A stretch of DNA of 6,971 nucleotides from Stenotrophomonas sp. (GTDB lineage: Bacteria > Pseudomonadota > Gammaproteobacteria > Xanthomonadales > Xanthomonadaceae): contig DMZT01000343.1 in NCBI GenBank assembly GCA_003484865.1, positions 1 through 6,971 on the forward strand, read 5' to 3'. The notes under the pieces were generated by a model. That model worked only from the letters and a program-made list of their open reading frames with translations, did no database searches and was not told the origin of the DNA. Of the stretch, positions 1-6,971 are shown one piece after another (the first letter of the stretch is position 1; each line of letters starts with the position of its first letter). The position numbers were made by a program, and so were the translations under genes.

Positions 1-1
1 C

Positions 2-391
2 GTGCGCCTGGCGCCGGCCCCGGCGCTGACGGCCGAGCTGCGCGCCGATCCACAGCAGAGCGGGCTGGTGTATGTCGGTGCCGGTTCGCAGGGGCTGCTG
101 CGCTGGCGCGCTGGTGATCTGCAGCGCGTGGCGGGGGTGGATGCGGTTCACAGCCTCGGCGTCGGCAGGGGTGCCCCGGGTCGTGACGTTGCCAGCGTGT
201 TTGTTGCGGGCACCGTCGAGGGCGTCCAGGGGCTCTTCCGTTCCGATGACGGTGGTGCCCGGTGGCTGCGCATCGATGACGCCGCGCACCAGTTCGGTCA
301 GATTCAACGCGTCACCGGGGATCCGCGCCTGCATGGGCGCGTCTACTTCGCTACCGGCGGACGCGGCATCGTCTATGGAGATCCACAATGA
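2..391 (+). CDS. GH74 endo-xyloglucanase, C-terminal fragment (5' end outside window)
   Basis: Only the last 129 codons are present; the first in-frame codon is an internal GTG, not a start, because the frame is open to the window edge. GH74 enzymes are two-propeller endo-beta-1,4-glucanases that cut the xyloglucan backbone. Visible evidence: an Asp-box (S-x-D-x-G-x-x-W type) at fragment residues 81-88 (SDDGGARW, bases 242-265), preceded by a strand reading GLF and followed by the typical pattern G-Q-I-Q-R-V-x-G-D-P-R. The protein closes with an RVYFATGGRGIVYGD strand, the way GH74 proteins usually end (GRGI-x-YGD). The catalytic aspartates lie upstream and cannot be checked. The protein stops two residues after this last strand, so this copy has no C-terminal carbohydrate-binding module. 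The stop codon overlaps the ATG of the esterase gene. Asp-box propellers also occur in sialidases and photosystem assembly factors; the ending and the neighbouring xyloglucan genes favour GH74. Confidence 0.85.
   Translation: MRLAPAPALTAELRADPQQSGLVYVGAGSQGLLRWRAGDLQRVAGVDAVHSLGVGRGAPGRDVASVFVAGTVEGVQGLFRSDDGGARWLRIDDAAHQFGQIQRVTGDPRLHGRVYFATGGRGIVYGDPQ
376..381 (+). promoter_or_regulatory. Ribosome binding site of the esterase gene, inside the GH74 coding end
   Basis: The sequence TGGAGA lies in the last codons of the GH74 gene, about 7 bases before the ATG at 388. It is a good Shine-Dalgarno match and supports the ATG that overlaps the GH74 stop (ATGA), suggesting translational coupling of the two genes. 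Confidence 0.6.
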
Positions 392-2295
392 AACGAGCGT
401 GTACGCTGGCGGTATCGCTGTCGATGTTCTCCGCAGCCGTGCAGGCCGAGCCGGTCCTGCCACGGATGTTTGCCGACGGCATGGTGCTGCAGCGTGACCA
501 GCCGCTGCCGGTGTGGGGCACGGCCACGCCCGGCGCACGCCTGCAGGTCGGCATCGACGGCCAGCGTGCCAGTACCACGGTCGGCACGGATGGCGCCTGG
601 AAGGTCGTGCTGCCGCCGCACGCGGCCGGTGGCCCATTCCAGCTGGAGATCACGGGCGACGGGCGCGCGCTGCAGGTGCGCGATGTCCTGTTCGGCGACG
701 TCTGGCTGGCCAGCGGCCAGTCCAACATGGAATGGCCGCTGCACGATACGCAGGACGCGGCGGCGGCCGTCGCCGCTGCGAGCGACGCGCAGCTGCGTCA
801 TTTCAAGATTCCCAAATCCTGGTCCGGGCAGCCGGAGACGGCGCTGGCCGGTGGCCACTGGCTGCCGGCAACCCCCGCCAACGCGGGCAGCTTCTCTGCG
901 GTCGCCTACTACTTCGCGCGCGAGCTGCGGCAGCACACAGGGGTGCCGATCGGCATCATCGACAGCACCTGGGGCGGCAGCTCCATCGAAGCGTGGATGC
1001 CTGCGGCGCTCCAGGGCATCGACGCGGCCACGCTGGCCACGCGCATGCAGGCGCAGCGTGAGCGCGATGCCCGCACGCTGGCGCAGGTACGGCAGCGGCT
1101 TGCCCACTGGACTACGTTCGATGAGCAGCCGCAGTGGTCGGCGGTGCAGTTCGACGACAAGGACTGGGAGGACGCCACGCTCCCCGGTCTGTGGGAAACC
1201 GGCGGTTATGCCGGCATGGACGGCATCGGCTGGTACCGTGCCGAGTTCACCCTGAGCGCCGCGCAGGCAGCGCAGTCCGGCAGCCTAGGGGTCGGGCGGA
1301 TCGATGATTCCGACCGCACCTTCGTCAATGGCGTGCACGTCGGTGCGACCACGATGGCCTGGAACACGCCGCGGGTGTATCCGCTGGCGGCCGGCCAGCT
1401 GCATGCCGGCCGCAACGTGGTCGCGGTGCGGGTCGAAGACCTGGGCGGTGGTGGCGGTATCCACGGTGAGGCGGCCGAGTTGTTCGTACGCCTGGCCGAC
1501 GGCAGCCAGGTGCCACTGCAGCGCTGGCGGTTCCGCCCCGCTGCGGTCACGGTCGCGCTGGACGATGACAAGAACCAGACCCCGACGCTGCTGTACAACC
1601 GCATGATCCACCCGCTGCCGCCATTCCCGATCACGGGGGTGATCTGGTACCAGGGCGAGAGCAATGCGACCGACACCGGGGCGTTGGCTTACCGCGATCA
1701 GTTCAAGGCCTTGATCCAGCAGTGGCGTCAGGACTGGAACGCACCGGCGCTGCCGTTCGTCTGGGTGCAGTTGGCCAGCTTCGGCGCGGGCGCCGATCAC
1801 GGTGACCAGAGCCCGTGGGCGTTGCTGCGCGAGTCGCAGTCGGCGGCGTTGTCGCTGCCGCACACCGCGCAGGTGGTGAGCATCGACCTGGGCAATGCGA
1901 CGGATATCCATCCGCGCAACAAGCGCGATGTCGGCGCCCGGTTGGCGCTGGCCGCCCGGCACGCGGCGTATGGCGAAACGCTGGCGTACAGCGGCCCGGT
2001 GCAGCGCGCTGTCCGCTTCGATCACGGCCAGGCCGTCATCACCTTCGACCCGATGGGCAGCGCGCTGGCCGTACGTGACGGTGGCACCCAGGTACAAGGC
2101 TTCAGCGTGGCCGGTGCCGACCGCCGCTTCCACTCGGCACAGGCGCGGATCGACGGTGATCGCGTGATCGTCCACAGCGAGGCGGTCGCCACGCCGGTCG
2201 CGGTGCGCTATGCCTGGCGCGAGAACCCGGCCGACGCCAACCTGATCAATTCGCAACAGCTGCCGGCTTCGCCGTTCCGCAGCGATACCTGGTGA
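388..2295 (+). CDS. Xyloglucan O-acetylesterase, SGNH type (CE20-like / sialate O-acetylesterase-related)
   Basis: A 635-residue exported esterase, expected to remove O-acetyl groups from xyloglucan oligosaccharides so that glycosidases can act. Residues 1-20 form a signal peptide with an AVQA|E signal peptidase I site. Residues ~21-100 form a small beta-domain typical of large sialate-esterase-like proteins. SGNH block I is [11 protein letters not shown] with the likely nucleophile Ser112 (codon at 721). A conserved [11 protein letters not shown] segment lies at 193-203. The block with the oxyanion-hole Asn is [10 protein letters not shown] (418-427, Asn426). The DIHPRNK motif supplies Asp506 and His508 (codons at 1903 and 1909) of the catalytic triad. 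Between the second and third blocks, residues ~225-390 form an inserted beta-rich domain resembling the jelly roll of GH2 enzymes (ASP-LPGLWE and GWYRAEF type motifs). Automatic annotation often says 'sialate O-acetylesterase'. The location between GH74 and GH35 and the match to the Xanthomonas xyloglucan esterase architecture favour a xyloglucan role. The ATG is set by the ATGA overlap, the RBS and the signal peptide. Confidence 0.88.
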   Translation: MKRACTLAVSLSMFSAAVQAEPVLPRMFADGMVLQRDQPLPVWGTATPGARLQVGIDGQRASTTVGTDGAWKVVLPPHAAGGPFQLEITGDGRALQVRDVLFGDVWLASGQSNMEWPLHDTQDAAAAVAAASDAQLRHFKIPKSWSGQPETALAGGHWLPATPANAGSFSAVAYYFARELRQHTGVPIGIIDSTWGGSSIEAWMPAALQGIDAATLATRMQAQRERDARTLAQVRQRLAHWTTFDEQPQWSAVQFDDKDWEDATLPGLWETGGYAGMDGIGWYRAEFTLSAAQAAQSGSLGVGRIDDSDRTFVNGVHVGATTMAWNTPRVYPLAAGQLHAGRNVVAVRVEDLGGGGGIHGEAAELFVRLADGSQVPLQRWRFRPAAVTVALDDDKNQTPTLLYNRMIHPLPPFPITGVIWYQGESNATDTGALAYRDQFKALIQQWRQDWNAPALPFVWVQLASFGAGADHGDQSPWALLRESQSAALSLPHTAQVVSIDLGNATDIHPRNKRDVGARLALAARHAAYGETLAYSGPVQRAVRFDHGQAVITFDPMGSALAVRDGGTQVQGFSVAGADRRFHSAQARIDGDRVIVHSEAVATPVAVRYAWRENPADANLINSQQLPASPFRSDTW

Positions 2296-2299
2296 CCAC

Positions 2300-2304
2300 A
2301 AGGA
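2300..2304 (+). promoter_or_regulatory. Ribosome binding site deciding the GH35 start
   Basis: AAGGA lies 8 bases before the ATG at 2313, just past the esterase stop. This supports 2313 over the upstream in-frame GTG at 2292, which overlaps the esterase stop (GTGA) and has no comparable purine-rich stretch ahead of it. Confidence 0.6.
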
Positions 2305-2312
2305 CCCCGTGC

Positions 2313-4022
2313 ATGTCTCCGACCACATACCCGCTTCCGCTGTTCCCACGCCGCCTGCTGCTGCCGGCCGCCTTGCTGTGCCTGCTTGCCGCCTGTGAGC
2401 AGGCACCGACACCGGCACCGGCCGATGGCGCCACGGCTGCACAGCCTTCCGCGGCAGGCAAGCCGGCGACGAACGATGACGCCAGGCAGGCGCCGATCCC
2501 GCAGTTCACCAGCAAGGACGGCAAGCACGCGCTGCTGGTGGACGGTGAGCCGTTCCTGGTGCTGGGCGCGCAGGTCAACAACTCCAGCAACTACGCGGCT
2601 GCGCTGGATGCGGTGTGGCCGGCGGTAAAGATCATCGGCGCCAACACGGTGCAGGTGCCGATCGCCTGGGAGCAGATCGAGCCGGAGGAGGGCACGTTTG
2701 ATTTTTCCTTCGTCGATACGCTGCTCCAGCAAGCGCGCGAGCATGACGTCCGGCTGGTGCTGCTGTGGTTCGCCACCTGGAAGAACAATGGCCCGGCCTA
2801 CGCGCCGCGCTGGGTGAAGACCGACAACACCCGCTTCCCGCGGGTGGTGACCCGCGACGGGCGCAGCATCGGCTCGCTGTCGCCGCATGCGCCGGCCACG
2901 CTGGAGGCGGACCGCAAGGCGTTCGTCGCCTTCATGCAGCACCTCAAAGCGGCGGACCCGCAGCGCACGGTGATCATGGTGCAGCCGGAGAACGAACCGG
3001 GTACCTATGGCAGCGTCCGCGACTTCTCGCCGATGGCGCAGAAGCTGTTCGACGGCCCGGTGCCGGCCGAACTGCTGCAGAAACTCGGCAAGTCACCGGG
3101 CACCTGGGCACAGGTGTTCGGTGCCGACGCGGACGAGTTCTTCCACGCCTGGTCGATCGGGCGCTTCATCGACCAGGTCACCGAGGCGGGCAAGGCGGTG
3201 TATCCGCTGCCGATGTACGTCAACGGCGCGCTGCGCGGGCCATTCAATCCCGGGCAGCCGGGCCAGTACGCCAGTGGTGGCCCGACCGACAACGTGCTCG
3301 ATGTGTGGAAGGCCGCGGGCCCGCACATCGATTTCCTGGCGCCGGACATCTACATGCCCGAGTACCGCATGTACACCACGGTGCTGGAGCGCTACGCGCG
3401 GCCGGACAATGCACTGTTCGTCGCCGAGACCGGCAACGCACCGCCGTATGCGCGCTACCTGTTTCCGACGCTGGGCCATGACGGTATTGGCTGGTCCACG
3501 TTCGGTATCGACTTCAGCCATTACAGCAACTACCCGCTGGGCGCGAAGAAGGTCGATGAGGCAACGCTGGCGCCGTTCGCCACCGGCTTCCAGCTGGTCA
3601 GCCTGGGCATGCGCCAGTTCGCCAAGGCCTCGGCCGAAGGCAAGCTGCATGGCGTTGCCGAGGAAGCCGGCCAGGCCGTGCAGGACGTGCCGCTCAATGC
3701 GCGTTGGCGCGCCACGGTCACCTACGGCGTACCGCAGTTCTGGTTCCAGGGCCAGCCGCCGGGCAACCCCGAGCCGATCGGCAGCGCGCTGATCGCCGAA
3801 CTCGGCCCGGACGAATTCCTGATCACCGCCCAGCACGCACGGGTCACTCTGCACCCGGCCGGTGAGTCCACCGCGAACATGGTGATCGATCGCGTCGAAG
3901 AAGGCTTCTACAAGGACGGCCAGTGGCAGTTCCAGCGCAACTGGAATGGCGACCAGACCGACTACGGCTTGAATTTCACGACTGCGCCGCAGCTGCTCAA
4001 GGTCACGCTGGCGACGTATTGA
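2313..4022 (+). CDS. GH35 beta-galactosidase, predicted outer-membrane lipoprotein, xyloglucan side-chain type
   Basis: A 569-residue enzyme expected to remove beta-1,2-linked galactose from xyloglucan side chains, exposing xylose for the GH31 enzyme. Numbering is from the ATG at 2313. A basic, hydrophobic leader (RR at 13-14) ends in the lipobox LLAAC with Cys28. The +2 residue is Glu, not Asp, so outer-membrane sorting is likely. A Pro/Ala-rich linker (~29-63) follows. The (beta/alpha)8 catalytic domain spans ~64-430, starting with [20 protein letters not shown] and the [19 protein letters not shown] stretch typical of GH35. The acid/base is Glu228 in [10 protein letters not shown] (codon at 2994). 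The nucleophile is Glu372 in LFVAETGNA (codon at 3426). [10 protein letters not shown] follows near 391-400. The remaining ~130 residues form a C-terminal beta-domain of the sort found in short bacterial GH35 proteins (DUF5597-like). An in-frame GTG at 2292 would add seven residues; I prefer the ATG for its RBS and more usual leader. Substrate is inferred from context; no residue visible by eye proves xyloglucan specificity. Confidence 0.88.
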   Translation: MSPTTYPLPLFPRRLLLPAALLCLLAACEQAPTPAPADGATAAQPSAAGKPATNDDARQAPIPQFTSKDGKHALLVDGEPFLVLGAQVNNSSNYAAALDAVWPAVKIIGANTVQVPIAWEQIEPEEGTFDFSFVDTLLQQAREHDVRLVLLWFATWKNNGPAYAPRWVKTDNTRFPRVVTRDGRSIGSLSPHAPATLEADRKAFVAFMQHLKAADPQRTVIMVQPENEPGTYGSVRDFSPMAQKLFDGPVPAELLQKLGKSPGTWAQVFGADADEFFHAWSIGRFIDQVTEAGKAVYPLPMYVNGALRGPFNPGQPGQYASGGPTDNVLDVWKAAGPHIDFLAPDIYMPEYRMYTTVLERYARPDNALFVAETGNAPPYARYLFPTLGHDGIGWSTFGIDFSHYSNYPLGAKKVDEATLAPFATGFQLVSLGMRQFAKASAEGKLHGVAEEAGQAVQDVPLNARWRATVTYGVPQFWFQGQPPGNPEPIGSALIAELGPDEFLITAQHARVTLHPAGESTANMVIDRVEEGFYKDGQWQFQRNWNGDQTDYGLNFTTAPQLLKVTLATY

Positions 4023-4025
4023 ACC

Positions 4026-4044
4026 GGGGGTGTCCGCACCCGCG
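4026..4044 (+). other. Small hairpin in the GH35-GH31 intergenic gap
   Basis: A perfect 5-bp stem, GGGTG (4028-4032) with CACCC (4037-4041), encloses the four-base loop TCCG. After one G-G mismatch, two more pairs (C4025-G4044 and G4026-C4043) extend it. No T-run follows, so it is not a convincing rho-independent terminator. It could act as an mRNA stability or processing element, or be chance in GC-rich DNA. Confidence 0.3.
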
Positions 4045-4055
4045 CAACGAATGAG

Positions 4056-4062
4056 AAGGGAG
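4056..4062 (+). promoter_or_regulatory. Strong ribosome binding site of the GH31 gene
   Basis: AAGGGAG sits 6 bases before the ATG at 4069. This fixes the first of two nearby in-frame ATGs (4069 and 4078) as the likely start, and gives GH31 its own efficient initiation in contrast to the overlapped upstream genes. Confidence 0.65.
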
Positions 4063-4068
4063 CACTGA

Positions 4069-6915
4069 ATGCGTTACATGAGCGTACTGAGCGTGCCGCT
4101 GCTGGCATTGCTGGCGTCACCGGCGATGGCCCAGAGCCACCGCGTGCTGGACAACGGTGTGGTGGTGGTGCCGGCCCAGGCCGGCGCGGCCCAGGTCCGG
4201 CTGGAGCTGGTGGACGACAACATCGTGCGGGTCAGCGCCGACCCCGACGGCGACTTCACGCGCACGCCGAGCCTGATGCGCGTCCCCGTGCAGGGCAAAC
4301 CACGCTTCACGGTGGAGCAGGGCAGTGGCAACGTGCGCCTGGTCGCGGCCGGCATCAGCGCGGAGATCTCCGAAGCCGATGGCCATGTCAGCTTCCGTGA
4401 CGCCCAGGGCAAGCCGCTGCTGGCCGAGCGCGCCGGCGGCCGCAGCTTCAGCCCGCTCACCGTGGAGGGCAAGGCGTACTACAGCGTGCGCCAGCGCTTC
4501 GAGTCGCCCGGCGATGAGGCGATCTACGGGTTCGGACAGCATCAGCAGGGCTGGATGAACCAGAAGGGGCGCGATGTCGAATTGCTCCAGGGCAACATCG
4601 ACATGGCCGTGCCCTTCATCGTCTCCAGCCGCAATTACGGTCTGCTCTGGGACAACAACGCGATCACCCGGCTTGGCGACCCGCGCGGGCTGCAGCCGCT
4701 GCAGGCCTCGCTGCAGGTGTTCGATGCCAAGGGCAAGGCCGGCGCATTGACCGCCCGCTACATCGTCGATGGCAAGACCCGCGTCGAGCGCCGCGAGCCC
4801 GAGGTGAACTACCAGTACATCAAGGATCTCACTGCGTTCCCGGCCAAGGGCAAGAACGGGGCCGAAGGTGGGCGCTCGCAGGTGGTGTGGGAAGGCGCTA
4901 TCGAGGCCAAGACCGCCGGCCGTCACACCTTCTCGCTGTACGGCAGCGAATACATCAAGCTGTATGTGGACGGCAAGCTGGTGATCGACCGCTGGCGCCA
5001 GAACTGGAACCCGTGGCATCACGAGTTCGCGCTGGAGCTGACGCCCGGCACCCGCCACCAGATCAAGGTCGAGTGGGACCTGATCGACCCCAGCTACATC
5101 GCGCTGCTGCACCGTGATCCGCTGCCCCAGGCCGAAGCCGCCGATCTCTCGCTGTGGTCCGAAGCGGGGCAGATGGTGGACTACTACGTGGTTGCCGGCG
5201 GCAATGCCGATGAGGTGATCGCCGGCTACCGCGAGCTCACCGGCAAGGCCGTGATGCTGCCCAAGTGGGCCTACGGTTTCTGGCAGAGCCGCGAACGTTA
5301 CAAGAGCCAGGACGAGCTGCTCGGCGTGCTGGACGAGTACCGCCGCCGCAAGCTGCCGATCGACAACATCGTGCTGGACTGGTCGTACTGGCCCGAAGAT
5401 GCCTGGGGCTCGCATGACTTCGATACCACGCACTTCCCCGATCCGGACGGCATGGTCAAGCACATCCACGACCAGCATGCAAAGGTCATGATTTCGGTGT
5501 GGCCGAAGTTCTACCCGACCACGGCCAACTACAAGGAACTGGACGCAGCCGGCTTCATGTACCAGCGCAACGTCGAGGTGGGCGAGCTGGACTGGATCGG
5601 CAAGGGCTACAAGAACTCGTTCTACGATCCCTACGCGGCCAAGGCGCAGCAGATCTACTGGCGCCAGATCAACGAGAAGTTGAACAGCAAGGGCTTCGAT
5701 GCCTGGTGGATGGACGCGGACGAGCCGGACGTGCATTCCAACCTGGATATCGGTGAGCGCAAGGCACGTACCACACCGACCGCACTCGGCCCATCCACCG
5801 AGTTCTTCAATTCCTATCCGCTGCCGCACACCCAGGGGGTGTATGAAGGGGATCGCGCAGCCGATGGCCAGCGTGTCTTCATCCTCTCGCGCAAGGGCTA
5901 TGCCGGCACCCAGCGCAACGCGGTGGCGGTGTGGAGTGGCGACATCGTGTCGCGCTGGGATGACATGCTCGAACAGATATCGGCCGGTGTGAACACCGCC
6001 ATGTCCGGTCTGCCCAACTGGACGTTCGACATCGGCGGCTTCTCCACCGAGAAGCGCTATTCGGAGGAAGATCCGGCGCACCTGCCGGAGTGGCGTGAAC
6101 TCAACACCCGCTGGTTCCAGTTCGGTGCGTTCGTGCCGCTGTTCCGCTCGCACGGCCAGTACCCGTTCCGCGAGATCTGGAACATCGCGCCGGAAGGCAC
6201 GCCGTACTACGACAGCATGGTGTATTACAGCCGCCTGCGTTACACGCTGCTGCCCTACATCTACACCCTGGCCGCCGACACCTGGCACCACGACGGCAGC
6301 ATCATGCGCGGCCTGCCGATGGACTTCCCGTCCGATCCGGCGGTCCGTGACATCAACGACCAGTATCTGTTCGGGCCGTCGTTGCTGGTTGCCCCGGTCA
6401 CCACCTTTGGCGCCACCGCGCGCAAGGTCTACCTGCCGGCCGGTACCACCTGGCTGGATTACTACACCGGCCAGCGCCTGCAGGGCGGCCAGACCATCGA
6501 TGCCGCCGCGCCGCTGGAACGCATTCCGCTGTACGTGCGTGCCGGCGCGATCCTTCCGACCGGGCCGGTCCAGCAGTACGTGGACGAACAGCCGGATGCG
6601 CCGCTGACCGTGGTGGTCTACACCGGCGCGGACGGTGCGTTCTCGCTGTACGAGGACGACGGCCGCAGCTATGGCTATGAGAAGGGGCAGTTCAGCCGCA
6701 TCCCGCTGCAGTGGAACGAGGCCACGCGTGAACTGCGCATCGGCAAGCGCGAAGGCCAGTGGAAAGGCATGCAGGCGCAGCGCACGATCCAGGTCCGCTT
6801 CGTGGAAGGACCGCGTGCCGATGCCGGTGCGCTGGCCCCGGCCATCGACCAGACCGTGCGCTATGACGGCAAGGCGGTGATCGTGCCGCAGCGCAAGATG
6901 GCAGCCGCGCGCTGA
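4069..6915 (+). CDS. GH31 alpha-xylosidase with inserted PA14 domain (xyloglucan oligosaccharide-specific type)
   Basis: A 948-residue exported enzyme expected to release alpha-1,6-xylose from the non-reducing end of xyloglucan oligosaccharides. Residues 1-21 are a signal peptide with an AMA|Q signal peptidase I site; there is no lipobox. Residues ~22-227 are the N-terminal beta-sandwich (galactose-mutarotase-like), including YGFGQHQQGW. Residues ~228-370 hold a PA14 domain: GGRSQVVWEGAIEAKTAGRH, then FSLYGSEYIKLYVDGKLVID and the HQIKVEWDL strand. The (beta/alpha)8 barrel runs ~385-740, with DWSYWPEDAWG (437-447), nucleophile Asp549 in WWMDADEPD (codon at 5713), acid/base Asp625 in VWSGDIVSRW (codon at 5941) and the conserved FRSHG (692-696). 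C-terminal beta-domains follow, with YEDDGRSYGYEKG near 861-873. The length and the PA14 insert match the family of the Cellvibrio japonicus alpha-xylosidase Xyl31A; plain alpha-glucosidases of GH31 usually lack PA14. The gene lies 46 bases after the GH35 stop. Alpha-glucosidase or transglycosylase activity cannot be excluded from sequence alone. Confidence 0.9.
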   Translation: MRYMSVLSVPLLALLASPAMAQSHRVLDNGVVVVPAQAGAAQVRLELVDDNIVRVSADPDGDFTRTPSLMRVPVQGKPRFTVEQGSGNVRLVAAGISAEISEADGHVSFRDAQGKPLLAERAGGRSFSPLTVEGKAYYSVRQRFESPGDEAIYGFGQHQQGWMNQKGRDVELLQGNIDMAVPFIVSSRNYGLLWDNNAITRLGDPRGLQPLQASLQVFDAKGKAGALTARYIVDGKTRVERREPEVNYQYIKDLTAFPAKGKNGAEGGRSQVVWEGAIEAKTAGRHTFSLYGSEYIKLYVDGKLVIDRWRQNWNPWHHEFALELTPGTRHQIKVEWDLIDPSYIALLHRDPLPQAEAADLSLWSEAGQMVDYYVVAGGNADEVIAGYRELTGKAVMLPKWAYGFWQSRERYKSQDELLGVLDEYRRRKLPIDNIVLDWSYWPEDAWGSHDFDTTHFPDPDGMVKHIHDQHAKVMISVWPKFYPTTANYKELDAAGFMYQRNVEVGELDWIGKGYKNSFYDPYAAKAQQIYWRQINEKLNSKGFDAWWMDADEPDVHSNLDIGERKARTTPTALGPSTEFFNSYPLPHTQGVYEGDRAADGQRVFILSRKGYAGTQRNAVAVWSGDIVSRWDDMLEQISAGVNTAMSGLPNWTFDIGGFSTEKRYSEEDPAHLPEWRELNTRWFQFGAFVPLFRSHGQYPFREIWNIAPEGTPYYDSMVYYSRLRYTLLPYIYTLAADTWHHDGSIMRGLPMDFPSDPAVRDINDQYLFGPSLLVAPVTTFGATARKVYLPAGTTWLDYYTGQRLQGGQTIDAAAPLERIPLYVRAGAILPTGPVQQYVDEQPDAPLTVVVYTGADGAFSLYEDDGRSYGYEKGQFSRIPLQWNEATRELRIGKREGQWKGMQAQRTIQVRFVEGPRADAGALAPAIDQTVRYDGKAVIVPQRKMAAAR

Positions 6916-6971
6916 TCGCCTAGGATGACGATGACTACCGGTGGACATTTCGCCTTGGAGGGCGTTGACGT
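6916..6971 (+). other. 3' edge after GH31: no terminator, possible leader of the next gene
   Basis: These 56 bases contain no T-tract hairpin, so transcription probably continues. A purine-rich GGAGGG (6957-6962) lies 7 bases before the final GT (6970-6971); if the next base is G, a GTG start would be well placed. An ATG at 6925 opens a frame (MTMTTGGHFALEGVD) that stays open to the edge, but it lacks a properly spaced RBS and does not look like an exported enzyme's leader. TTGACG at 6965-6970 also resembles a -35 box, whose -10 would fall outside. None of these readings can be settled here. Confidence 0.3.

Noticed and set aside
470..1255. Plus-strand alternative frame of 261 codons inside the esterase gene, with similar frames in the GH35 and GH31 genes
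   Set aside because: The translations are dominated by Arg, Ser, Ala, Cys and Trp, the typical shifted-frame signature of GC-rich genes; no RBS or motif.
1282..1290. CTAG-containing CCTAGGGG with a rare CTA leucine codon in the esterase insert
   Set aside because: A single rare codon and tetranucleotide; the surrounding frame and composition are uniform, so it is not evidence of transfer or a recombination scar.
388..2295. Calling the esterase a sialic acid esterase involved in sialate use
   Set aside because: The fold family is shared, but no sialidase or sialate catabolism gene is present and all neighbours act on xyloglucan.
2404..2422. Short CACCGGCACCGG-type repeat at the start of GH35
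   Set aside because: It simply encodes the Pro/Ala-rich linker after the lipobox and is too short to be a meaningful repeat element.
1285..2442. Minus-strand 385-codon open frame, with another at 2208-2942
   Set aside because: Both lie opposite genes with full catalytic motifs and show the same Arg/His-rich low-information composition; they span the gene junction only by chance.
4028..4041. Rho-independent terminator after GH35
   Set aside because: The stem is only 5 bp and is followed by GCGCAACGA rather than a T-run.
4117..6948. A 943-codon open frame on the minus strand, almost fully opposite the GH31 gene
   Set aside because: Its translation is rich in H, R, V, L, D and Q with no recognisable domain, as expected when the antisense frame of a GC-rich, strongly codon-biased gene lacks stop codons. 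The plus-strand frame has clear catalytic motifs and an RBS.

Overview
The window is a GC-rich (by eye about two-thirds G+C), densely packed run of four same-strand (+) carbohydrate-active enzyme genes. The set and order are: the C-terminal end of a GH74 endo-xyloglucanase, a large SGNH-type acetylesterase (CE20-like), a GH35 beta-galactosidase lipoprotein, and a PA14-containing GH31 alpha-xylosidase. I recognise this as the central part of a xyloglucan utilisation locus of the kind known from Xanthomonas (family Xanthomonadaceae) and, with differences, from Cellvibrio japonicus. Base composition, codon use and signal peptides fit Xanthomonas or a close relative. The exact species cannot be read from the window.

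Layout: the last ~129 codons of the GH74 gene run to 391. The esterase (388-2295) starts inside the GH74 stop through an ATGA overlap. The GH35 gene follows almost directly (preferred ATG at 2313, stop at 4022); a GTG at 2292 overlapping the esterase stop is the less likely start. After a 46-base gap holding a small hairpin and a strong ribosome binding site, the GH31 gene occupies 4069-6915. The last 56 bases (6916-6971) hold no recognisable gene and may be the leader of the next one. No promoter, terminator, RNA gene, mobile element, CRISPR array or long repeat is visible, and no gene-free stretch exceeds 56 bases. The four genes are probably co-transcribed from a promoter upstream of the window.

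How they work together (inference from family knowledge): GH74 cuts the xyloglucan backbone. The esterase removes O-acetyl groups that block side-chain enzymes. The GH35 enzyme removes beta-1,2-galactose from galactosylated xylose side chains. The GH31 enzyme then removes the exposed non-reducing-end alpha-1,6-xylose, leaving glucan for beta-glucosidases. Export signals differ: the esterase and GH31 carry signal peptidase I signals, while GH35 has a lipobox, so the galactosidase is probably membrane-tethered and the other two soluble in the periplasm or beyond. The system is not undescribed as a whole. The points most worth a second look are the domain inserted in the esterase, the lipoprotein form of the GH35 enzyme, and the intergenic hairpin.
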